28,276 nucleotides of DNA, from positions 1 through 28,276 of the forward strand of contig JABWAM010000005.1 in NCBI GenBank assembly GCA_013360985.1, written 5' to 3'. Numbering within the stretch: the first letter of the stretch is position 1; every line of letters starts with the position of its first letter. Below, in pieces: positions 7,830 through 16,600 of this stretch. Both the position numbers and the translations under genes were made by a program. The DNA is from Verrucomicrobiia bacterium (GTDB lineage: Bacteria > Verrucomicrobiota > Verrucomicrobiia > JABWAM01). The notes beneath the pieces were generated by a model. The model was not told the DNA's origin. It made no database searches and saw only the letters and a list, made by a program, of their open reading frames with translations.

Positions 7830-10800
7830 CCTTTGGAAAGGCGGAGGAAGATGATGCCGTCGGCGAGATCTGTCTCGCTCAAAGCGATCTCCAGGCGGTC
7901 GCCCTGGGATTTTGCGGCAAGAGGGAGAAACGTTTTTCCGTCGGCGCTTACCTCGACGCGAGCGGCGCCTCCCGCCGGGAGCGTCAGCGCGCAGGGGGTG
8001 TTGGCGCGCACCTCGTAGAGCGCGGCGCCCGCGCGGCGCACGGCGACGAAGGCATCGAGGGTGAGGCGGTCGCCCGGTCCATAAAGCATTGCGGAAAACT
8101 TCGTCTTGCCGTCGCCGTTGGCGTCGGTGAAATCGGAAGTCTTGAAGCCGCCCTCGGCTTTCCACAGGAAACTGGAGCCCGGATAGGCGGCGAGCCAGCG
8201 CTTGGAACCGTCCTCGTTGACGAACCAACGTCGGGCGTACTGCCAACCGCCCCGCTGATATTTTTCGTCCTTCGGGAGCTTGAAGTAAACGTTTTCGCCG
8301 TCGGACGTCACCCGGGTGACCTCCAGTTCGACGAGAGGCTTGCCGTCGAGAGATTGTTCGTTTTCATCTTTGTCCTTGGAACCGCCGATGAGACGTAAAA
8401 TCCGGCGGCCGTCGCCGTTCGCATCCGGAAAATCGTCGAGCGCGACCTTGTTCGACCACGAGCCGCGATACCCGGGAAAACCGAAGTTCACCCAGCGGTC
8501 TCCCTCCACGATCCCGGTGCGCCACCAGCGATCGCCTTTTTCGTTGGTGATCACCGTTCCCGTGATGAACTCCGGGTCGCAACCGAAAACGGGCGGCTCG
8601 ATCTCGGATTCGACCCACCCGTTTTTTTCATCCATGGAAAGAATGGAGGATTGAAAGTAGCGCGCGGTTTTCTCGTGAACAATTTTGCAACCGCCTCCCG
8701 CGTTTTCGAGGGACTCGAGTTTGAAGGCGTGCAGGTTGCGGTCGCCGCCGAGGTTGACTACGGCGCCTTTTAGGAGCCGGGTTGGCAGCGGTTGGTCCAC
8801 GGAGATCTCGCGTTCGTCGAATCGCGCGGAGGTGATGGTCGCCGAATAGGCGGATTTTTCGGCGCGGATGGCGACGTTTCCGTCCACGAGTTCGGCGCCG
8901 CCGACGAGATGGGCAAGGCGGAGCCCCTGGGCGTCGCGTGAGACGTAGGCGAAACGTCCCGAAACGCGCGCACCGCCGTCGAGGGTTGCGACCTCGCCGG
9001 GACGCAGGGAGGCGTAGAGGAGATCGGTCGCGCCTCCCGTGGTTTTCACCTGAACGGCGACCGGCGCCTCGGCGCCCTTCGTGTCGGCGCCCGAGATGGC
9101 GACGGCCTTGACCTCCTGGATGAACGGGCTTCCCGCGAAGGGCTCGATGATCGCGGGGAAAACGCTCTCGCGGCCTTCGGACTCCTGCTCGCCGCGCGAA
9201 TAAAGGAAGGGAAAATTGTACTGGTAATGATCCGACCAGGCGTTCCCCACCATGAGCTTTTCTCCCGCGTGCCCGAGGAGGCGCACGCGCGTGGTGACGG
9301 GGCGCGCGGACTCGTAGTGTTCGCCCTGATAGCTCTGCTGAAGTTTGGGGTTCATCATCCAATCCGCTTGGAGTATCGCGGGGGTGACCCCCTCCTGACG
9401 GGTGCCCTCGAAGTGTTTGGCAAGGTAGTCCTTGGCTGTTTTGCTGGAGGCCGCGGCGAGCGGAGCGTTGACCGCAAAACTGTTGGTCGGGCATCCATGG
9501 AAACACCAGGTGTGCGCCTTGCCTCCGCGCACGCGGAACACGTCGAAGAGGTAGCTTTCCCGTTCTCCGGCGTCCACGAGCGCCAGTTGCCGCGCATAGA
9601 GCGAAACGCCCGGATGCGACGTCGCGCGCGCCCGGTGTTCGGCGAACGGCGCGCCCGGTTGCGGTGAAAACGAGGTCAGCCATCCCGTGCCCGAGGTGGT
9701 GGATCCGGCGTATTCGTTCATGAAATTCTTGTCGTCCACCTCGACGAGGTTATGCACCCGGTTCCAGCGCATGTTGGGTTTCCCTTTGAATTTGCCCTCA
9801 TCGCGTCCGCCGAGATCGGGAGAGACCCGGCATCCGTGGGCGAAAATCTCGATGTTGAGCGTATCCTGATGCGAGTGGCCGCGGCCGATGCCGAAGAAGA
9901 GGCCGACGGCGCGCGTCTTGCGCGGATCTTTCTCGAATTGACCGCTCTCGAGCACCGTCGCCCCAAAGCCCCCGAGCACGCGCGAAGGATAAGGAGTCGT
10001 GTTTTCCTCCCGTCGCACGCGAAGGTCGCCCGCGTCGCCCACGAGCAGGCGAAAACCGCCTCCGAGACGGAGTTGGGCGATCGTGGAATCCGCCTCCTCC
10101 ATTTGCGGACAGACTTTTTTGTCGAATACGTCGAATTTCGCCGGGCCGCCCGCCGCCCGATATTGGCGGAGGATTTCCGCGATCTTCTGAAGGTCTTTCG
10201 AGAGGTAGCCGACCGAACCGATGTAATGAACGCCGTCCCGCGAGTAGGAACTGACCGCTTGATCGTCAATGCCGCCACGGAAGGTCATGTTCATGCACAT
10301 CGCGTTGAAAATGCCTTCCTGAAGCATGCGGTTGCTTTCTTCGGTGACGCCCTGCACGAGAGGGATGATCGCCTTCGGCTCATCGTTGCCCTCGATATAG
10401 GTGCGCTCGCAGTCGTCCGCGCCGGCTTGGAGGATATTCGTATCGAGCAGGCGGAGCACGTCCCGCGGCGTCTTGATCCAGGGAATTTTCGTTCCGACGA
10501 ACGCGGCGAGTTCGCGATTTTCTTTGATGAAATCGAAGAGGCGATCGTAATCCCGCACAAGAGCCGTCATCGCGGCTCCTGCCCAGCCGCGGTACACCAC
10601 CTTGCCCGGAGAGACGTTGAACGCGAACGGGATTTCGGCGCGCAGGTTGGTATGTTTGTCCAGGGATTGGGCGAAGAAATCAATGGTCGGAAACTTTTCG
10701 GCGACAGCGCAGAGCGCCACGGCGCCGTCCCATCCAAACTCGGCGTTGCCCGTGAGTTCGTAGGCCTTGGCCGCGCAGGAGACCATCGCATCGGCGTCGC

Positions 10801-11680
10801 GCCCGAGAAACCAGGCCCACGGGGTGGCGCCCGATTGCGTCGTGTGCGCGTTGAAATCGGGCGCCTTCGCCCAGATCATTTCGTTGCGCGCGGCGCGTTC
10901 AGAGGGTGGACGACCGTTCGGCCACCACGGCGCGGCCTTCGGGCCCGAGAGGGTGAAGCTCTCCCTCACGATCGGCCCATAGGAGATGGACGGCGGAGGT
11001 TTGTCGGCGAACCCTTGGCGGATCTTGGCGAGTTCCTCGTCCGAGGTTAGCATTCGCTTGGTCTTGAGAGCTTTTTGCGCGCAGTGGGCCAGCGCATCCC
11101 GAATCTCCAGGCGGTCCACGAGGAGGCGGCCGGCGGATGGGGTCTTCAGCTTCCCCGTGCTTTCGTCGAAAAACTCGCGAACGGCTTTTTCTTCCGACAG
11201 AGGCGCCATCTTTTCGGGAAGCGAGATCGTGACGGTATATTTTCCTCCCGCGTAAGCGGGGAAATAGAGTTGTCCGAACGCATGATAGGCTGCGTCGCAG
11301 ACGCCGATCATGCTCCAGCCGCGCGTCTGTCCGGTGGCATGCTCTTTGACTTCGAGGCGCACCAGGGCGTTGCTGATTGCGCCCTCCGGATTCCTGGCGA
11401 TCACCCAGACTCCGTAAAGGCCGGGCTTGACCTCGAGTTCGGCGGATAAGCGCGCGCCGCCGGGAACGAGCTGGACCGCCTTGCCGCCGCGCCCGCCATC
11501 GGCTTCCTTGTCGGACTGGACGTTCGCCGGATTTGCGCCGTCGCATTGTTCGGCTTCGATTTCGCGCATCAAGGGAATCGGCCGAAACTTTGTGCACACC
11601 GTATCCCACCACCCCCAGGAAATCTCAGCAGAAAGGATCCAGAGGAACAGGGCGATTGTGAAAGATGAGGAGCGTTTCAT
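7826..11680 (-). CDS. Large secreted heparinase II/III-like protein (1284 aa)
   Basis: The N-terminus (basic MKRSSS, then a hydrophobic segment to ~residue 23) is a signal peptide, so the protein is exported. Residues ~40-155 look like a beta-sandwich ligand-binding module. Residues ~265-540 are helical and resemble the alpha/alpha toroid of polysaccharide lyases. Residues ~560-1000 match the heparinase II/III-type beta-sandwich domain, including GHSHQDTLNIEIFAHG (H602, H604). The C-terminal ~280 residues contain two DANGDG loops (in FPDANGDGR and FTDANGDGK) resembling calcium-binding turns. The expected activity is beta-elimination of uronic-acid polysaccharide; the substrate is unknown. Both ends overlap neighbours by 4 bp (ATGA), giving a three-gene coupled operon. 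It is paralogous to the divergent gene at 13647. Standard heparinase-family enzymes are roughly half this size. Confidence 0.8.
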   Translation of the reverse strand: MKRSSSFTIALFLWILSAEISWGWWDTVCTKFRPIPLMREIEAEQCDGANPANVQSDKEADGGRGGKAVQLVPGGARLSAELEVKPGLYGVWVIARNPEGAISNALVRLEVKEHATGQTRGWSMIGVCDAAYHAFGQLYFPAYAGGKYTVTISLPEKMAPLSEEKAVREFFDESTGKLKTPSAGRLLVDRLEIRDALAHCAQKALKTKRMLTSDEELAKIRQGFADKPPPSISYGPIVRESFTLSGPKAAPWWPNGRPPSERAARNEMIWAKAPDFNAHTTQSGATPWAWFLGRDADAMVSCAAKAYELTGNAEFGWDGAVALCAVAEKFPTIDFFAQSLDKHTNLRAEIPFAFNVSPGKVVYRGWAGAAMTALVRDYDRLFDFIKENRELAAFVGTKIPWIKTPRDVLRLLDTNILQAGADDCERTYIEGNDEPKAIIPLVQGVTEESNRMLQEGIFNAMCMNMTFRGGIDDQAVSSYSRDGVHYIGSVGYLSKDLQKIAEILRQYRAAGGPAKFDVFDKKVCPQMEEADSTIAQLRLGGGFRLLVGDAGDLRVRREENTTPYPSRVLGGFGATVLESGQFEKDPRKTRAVGLFFGIGRGHSHQDTLNIEIFAHGCRVSPDLGGRDEGKFKGKPNMRWNRVHNLVEVDDKNFMNEYAGSTTSGTGWLTSFSPQPGAPFAEHRARATSHPGVSLYARQLALVDAGERESYLFDVFRVRGGKAHTWCFHGCPTNSFAVNAPLAAASSKTAKDYLAKHFEGTRQEGVTPAILQADWMMNPKLQQSYQGEHYESARPVTTRVRLLGHAGEKLMVGNAWSDHYQYNFPFLYSRGEQESEGRESVFPAIIEPFAGSPFIQEVKAVAISGADTKGAEAPVAVQVKTTGGATDLLYASLRPGEVATLDGGARVSGRFAYVSRDAQGLRLAHLVGGAELVDGNVAIRAEKSAYSATITSARFDEREISVDQPLPTRLLKGAVVNLGGDRNLHAFKLESLENAGGGCKIVHEKTARYFQSSILSMDEKNGWVESEIEPPVFGCDPEFITGTVITNEKGDRWWRTGIVEGDRWVNFGFPGYRGSWSNKVALDDFPDANGDGRRILRLIGGSKDKDENEQSLDGKPLVELEVTRVTSDGENVYFKLPKDEKYQRGGWQYARRWFVNEDGSKRWLAAYPGSSFLWKAEGGFKTSDFTDANGDGKTKFSAMLYGPGDRLTLDAFVAVRRAGAALYEVRANTPCALTLPAGGAARVEVSADGKTFLPLAAKSQGDRLEIALSETDLADGIIFLRLSKG

Positions 11681-13578
11681 GATGGAGGTGGTGTTGGGAG
11701 GGGAGGGCGCGCGAGATGGAGCGGAGGTTGAGAAGTGTCCGTTTTCCAGGGACGCACGACGGCTTTCGCGCGGGAAGTTTCCTGATTGACGCCATAGCCG
11801 ATGGAACGCAGATCGTCCTCGTCGAAAAAGCGGACTTCGTAGTCAAACTCGTAGGCGCCGGTCTCGTCCGAGAAACGCACCGGCCCGCCCTCCGCGCGAA
11901 AGTCGAGGAGGCGAAAGCTCTCGTTGGAGAAGGCGTAAAGGTGGGTCCGCCCTTCGCGAGGAAAGCGGAGGTGATGGGCATTCCCCAGCCTTTTGAGGCG
12001 CGGGTTCGCTTGCGCGAAGAACATCCGTCCGCGGCGGCCCTCGTAGCGGAGGCAACCCGATTCCAGGATGGGGGTTCCGCACATTGTTTTGGCGATCACC
12101 CATACGTCTTCGCGCGGATCATGGCTCGACGAGATGAGCAGAAGCAGCGTGGAGCGGGTGAGGAGATAATGATGCCAGACGTTCTCGAAACGCATCGTCA
12201 GCGTGTGGGGAGGCCCCTCGCGCCACTGCTTATCGCGGAACTTTACACCGCTCACGTTCATGTGCGAGGTGTCCATGCCCCACGCGATGGTCTTCGACGC
12301 ATGCGATTCCGTGGGCCAGATCACGGGCGCCTCGCGCTCCCAGCCCCAATGCTGGAGGCCCTTGTACGGGGAACGCCCGAAAACCGTCGTGCTCGCATGC
12401 CAGCGTTCTCGAAAAAGGAAATAGAGCGTGGCGTATCCCTCGTTGCTGTACATCAGCTCGGGTCCGGCCCGGGGGTTGTAGTCCTTCATTCGCGCATAAT
12501 CGAACCATCCGGGGTCTTCCTCCGGCCTGCGCCCCTCGTGTTCGAGCATGGCAAAGATCAAGGGATTGACGGAATGAAAGAGGCCGCCGAGGTCTTTCCC
12601 GTCGAGATATCCGTTCTCGATGAGCCAGGAGAGGTGCGGCTCTTCGTGCGCGAAACGCTCCATCGCCGGCAACCAGTCGAGGATTTTTCGAGAGCCGGGG
12701 AACGGCATGCGCGTCGAGGCGCCAAAGAGCGTGATGAACCCCCGCGGATCGAAGGCGCGCGTCGCCCACCGGACGGCGTCGCGCATGGGTTCGTCCACGG
12801 AATCGTCGCCCGAAAAGAGGCGATAAATGTAGAGATAGATGAAGGTTGTGCCCGAATAATTCGCGTCCGGTCCGGTCCCCTCGTTGATCTGGCCGTCCTT
12901 GCTGTTGAAGACGCGACACGGCTCGCCGTGGAATCCCCGGATCCCTTCCTCGACGAGCCTGGGATCGTCGAGGAAACGGCCCGCCAGACAGAGGATCGCG
13001 TTGCGGATCACGCCGCGGTTGTTCATTTCGTCGGCGACGATGCGGAAGTGGGCGTCCGCCACGCGCCGCGCCAACCCGCGCACCCGATCGAACTCCGCAT
13101 CGGTCAACCCTTCGCGGAGCCACCACGCCGCGTAGAGCAACGGTTCGAGACGCCAGGAGTTCTCGTGCACGTCTCCTCGCGTGACCTCCGCGCCGAAATC
13201 CCACCCGAGGTCTCCCTGCGCATTCTTTCCCCGGAAGCGGAGGGCGGCGCCGTCCTGGGAGGCGAAGGCCAGCAGCCGCGCCTTCGCCGCGCGGAACACG
13301 CGGTCGTCCCGATAAAAGCGGCTGAAGCGATGGGCCCAGCAAAACGCCAGATAACCCGTCATTGCCGTGGCGCTGCGTCCCGTGGCGTCGGGCGGATCGC
13401 CGAACGGAAGGGCCTCGAGATCGAACGATCCGCGCGCGACGCCGGCGACATCTTGCGCGGCGCCGGAGAGCATCGCGTCCATGCCTTCATCGAGAAAGCG
13501 GCTGTAAAGGCGGGCTCGCGGGCTGTCCGTGACGCGAAGCTCGCGGATCGCGGGGGCCGGATCGTTGAGATCAAGCAT
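11677..13578 (-). CDS. Putative alpha/alpha-toroid polysaccharide lyase-like protein
   Basis: This 633-aa protein starts at an ATG and is the first gene of the minus-strand operon. Its N-terminal ~370 residues are rich in aromatic-containing helices, as in alpha/alpha toroid lyases. Two segments look catalytic: NNRGVIRN (186-193) and DGQINEGTGPDANYSG (228-243, with Y241). They resemble the Asn and Tyr motifs of PL8-like and alginate-lyase-like enzymes, but I cannot assign a family. Residues ~480-600 look like a beta-sandwich. The last ~40 residues are Pro-rich (ending in PPLPTPPPS) and may be an unstructured tail. There is no signal peptide, unlike its neighbour, so it could act on imported oligosaccharides. 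It ends in an ATGA overlap with the heparinase-like gene. Confidence 0.6.
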   Translation of the reverse strand: MLDLNDPAPAIRELRVTDSPRARLYSRFLDEGMDAMLSGAAQDVAGVARGSFDLEALPFGDPPDATGRSATAMTGYLAFCWAHRFSRFYRDDRVFRAAKARLLAFASQDGAALRFRGKNAQGDLGWDFGAEVTRGDVHENSWRLEPLLYAAWWLREGLTDAEFDRVRGLARRVADAHFRIVADEMNNRGVIRNAILCLAGRFLDDPRLVEEGIRGFHGEPCRVFNSKDGQINEGTGPDANYSGTTFIYLYIYRLFSGDDSVDEPMRDAVRWATRAFDPRGFITLFGASTRMPFPGSRKILDWLPAMERFAHEEPHLSWLIENGYLDGKDLGGLFHSVNPLIFAMLEHEGRRPEEDPGWFDYARMKDYNPRAGPELMYSNEGYATLYFLFRERWHASTTVFGRSPYKGLQHWGWEREAPVIWPTESHASKTIAWGMDTSHMNVSGVKFRDKQWREGPPHTLTMRFENVWHHYLLTRSTLLLLISSSHDPREDVWVIAKTMCGTPILESGCLRYEGRRGRMFFAQANPRLKRLGNAHHLRFPREGRTHLYAFSNESFRLLDFRAEGGPVRFSDETGAYEFDYEVRFFDEDDLRSIGYGVNQETSRAKAVVRPWKTDTSQPPLHLARPPLPTPPPS

Positions 13579-13608
13579 GGCGTGCGTTCGCGTTCGTAGC
13601 TTTTTGGA

Positions 13609-13622
13609 ATTGACCGGTCAAT
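13609..13622. promoter_or_regulatory. 14-bp perfect palindrome in the divergent promoter region
   Basis: ATTGACCGGTCAAT lies in the 68-bp gap between the two divergent arms of the polysaccharide cluster. Being symmetric, it places a TTGACC -35-like hexamer on both strands. On the minus strand it is followed after 17 nt by TACGAA (13593-13598), a plausible -10; on the plus strand no convincing -10 is seen. The position suits an operator for one dimeric regulator controlling both transcripts. No regulator gene is present in the window. Confidence 0.5.
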
Positions 13623-13646
13623 GAAAAGCCGTCATTCGCTAGTTCC

Positions 13647-16600
13647 ATGTCGTTGCGGGCAACCACGGTTTTTGCGTTTCTCGCGCCGGTCGTCGCGTTC
13701 GCGGTGATTCCGCCTCCCGAATACGTGGCAACGCCCGCGCTTCCCTCGTTCAAGAAAGAGGCTTCGACGGTTCAGCTTTTCGATTTCACCGCGGGAGAGG
13801 CCGCCCTGAAGGCCGATCCCTCTCTGGCTTCTGCGATTCTTCCCGAGACGCATTTTGTGGAGGGAGGGGGCGTTCAGGGGCCGATTCGTCTCAATGCGGG
13901 CGGCGCGTTTTCTTCCGGCGCGTGGACGCTCGAGTTTCAGGCGCGTCTCCCCTCGGGGGAAACTCCGCGCGAGCGGCTCGCGCGCTGGCCGGTGGGCGAC
14001 CGCGCCAAGCTGCGCGCCGAATGGCGCCTCACCAATTTTCGCGTCGACTGCGGCCCCTTCCGTCTCGGCGCCCTCGCGGGGCGCGATGTAGGCGATCTTG
14101 GCGCCTTGTCGAAAGGGCGCTGGTTCATTGTGACGATGGGGATGGACGCCGCCGCGCGCCGCGCCGGCGCGCTGATCCGCGAGATGGACGGCCAGCCGTT
14201 CGCGAACGATCCTCGTTGGCTTGGCGAGACCCAGATGTCCGAGCCGACCATTCCCGAGGAGATGCAGGCCATGACGGAGAGACTCCTCGAAGCCGCGGAA
14301 GCGTCTCCGGACGACGAAATCCTTTTTGGTTTACCCGAGGTCGAGATCGCGCGACTGCGTCTTTCCAAGGGCTGGCTCGCCTCCGCGCTCGAAGTGGTTC
14401 CGACGATTGGGCGCCCCGGCGATGTCGTTCTCGCGCCGAAACAGATCGACGCGACGCGCGCCCAGACGCGGCGGGTGACGCGCAACGTCGGAGTGTACGA
14501 CAGTCGCCTCTCCCAGCCGGTTTCATTGGCGGAGGATTACCTGACGCTGGGCGCGGGGACGCCGCCTCTCACGGTCCCGCTGAAAAAGCTTTCGCCCGGG
14601 CTCTATACGCTAACGCTTTGGGGCACAGTGGCCGCGGAAGGACGCGCGGATCTGCCGAAACTCTGGCGACGCACGCCGGTGGAGTTCGAGGCGCGCGATG
14701 CCTCCGGCGCCGTCGTGGAGCAGGGGTGCCGCCTGGCCAAGCAGAGCTTTGCGCCGCGCCGCATCCAAGGTTTCCATCTTCACGCGAAAACGGCGGGCGA
14801 TTACACGGCGACCTTCAAGGTCCGGCCGGTCGAAGGGGAAACGTTGGAAATCGTTGCGCTGACGTTGACGGACGAGTTGAAAGATCTCCCCGATGTCGCC
14901 ATCAAACGCGCCCAGAATATCGCTCCCGGTTCGAAGTCGCGGCTCGAGAAACTTATGGCGGATCGCAAGGCGCGCGACGATCAGATCTGGGCGACGCTTC
15001 CTTCCGCCAATCTTCAACTTCAGGTTCACGGCCTGCCCGAGGAGTGGCGGCAACCGCCTGAAGGTCATGCGAAATCCGAATGGCAATTCAAGGCCTGGGT
15101 CGGGCAGCACTACCCGACGCATCAGCCGGAAACGTTCTTTTCGAATCTCGACATGGTCAATCCAAAGACCGGCGAGGTTTTTCCCGCGGCCCAGGTCCTC
15201 GCCTCCAAACCGTGGCCCGGCGATCCTGCCGACGACGGGATGGGAATCCTTTTCACCAAGGCGCAATTCCCGGCAATTCCCGCGGATTACATCTATGCGC
15301 CGCGCGCGAGGTTGCTTGGCTCGCGATGCGAATTGTTCCTTGGGATGCTCGGGGCGGGCGATCATCGCAGATCGAGTCTCGCCCAAAAATACTTCGAGGA
15401 GGGCGATCCCGAAACCGGTCACGACGCCGCCATGGCGCTCGTCCGCCTCGCCTGGGATTGGCCCGCCGTGGACATGAACCTCCACGAACTTCGCTGCGAC
15501 GTGACGAGCCACGATCCCGAGTTCCGCACGGATTGGAGCGGATCCCGCCGCGACGGAAAGTATTTCTACGATGGCTGGTCGGGCGACAACGCGATCTGTT
15601 TGCTCACCGCCTACGACCAGGTCTTTCCCTATATCCAGGATAATCCGGTTTTCGCGGAGGCGGTGGGACGCTTCATCCCCTGGGTCAAGAAACCGGAGGA
15701 TGTCATCCGCTTCCTCGATCGCTGGCTCGTCTGGGGCAGTGTGCGCGAATTTCGTCGCGGGAGAATCCGCGCCGCGCCCGTCGAAGACCGCGCCGCCCAG
15801 GTGCTCGGCCCCTCGCCGATCACCGCGCCGCTGTACGATCTGACGCGTCAGCGGACGTTGATCTACCCCATGGAGGGGCCCTATCAGGAACTCTATATGG
15901 CCGCCCTGTCGCGCAGCGGCTGCTATCACATCGGCTCCTTCTTTTATGCCTTCGGCGACGCCGGCAGCATGCTTTCCAAAGCCCGGATGCTCCACCGGGC
16001 CAAGGGCCTTGGAGTGCCGATCCCGATGGACCTCAGCGATCTCGACCTTTTCCCCAAAGTCCGCGGCGCCGCGGCGTTCCTCTTCGATCTCTGGGTGGCC
16101 GGAGGTTTTGTGTTTCCCATCGGCGACGCCAGCCTCGGCACGCACGGCCGCCCCGAAGCCGAAGCCCGGCTCAAGATGCAGGCGGAAGCTCTCGACGCCG
16201 GTTTCGAGCTCGGCGCGGATCCGCGTTGCGCCTGGGCGCTGGCCAACCTTTGTGGCAGCACGAACGCCGCGGCGATCAAGGCGGCCGCCGGCATGACGAA
16301 CCCCGTGCTCCACGCTTCCTCGCGGGTCGTCACCGATTGGGGCGCCATCGTCGAAGGAGGCGCCGAGCGCGCCGAGCGCGCTCAGAAGACGGCGATGGCG
16401 CTCCGTCTCGGCTGCGGGCAGGGCCACGCGCATAGCGATTACCTCGACCTTAACCTGTACGGCCTCGGGCTGCCGATGGCCGTGGACCTCGCCCAGCGCA
16501 ACGAAGGCAAGAACTGGACGCGCCCCGGCGCCGGCGCCGCCTACGTTCACAATCACGCGATCGCCGGCGACGATCCGAATCCTTATCGGTGCGGCGGACA

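Noticed and set aside
6423..8018. A 531-residue plus-strand open frame opposite the transglutaminase-like gene
   Set aside because: The minus strand carries the Cys-His-Asp pattern and operon overlap; this frame shows neither motifs nor a sensible start.
11716..13599. A 627-residue plus-strand open frame opposite the toroid lyase gene
   Set aside because: It is low-complexity in Arg/Glu/Val with no recognisable fold. The opposite strand has the ATGA-coupled gene with aromatic-rich helical motifs.
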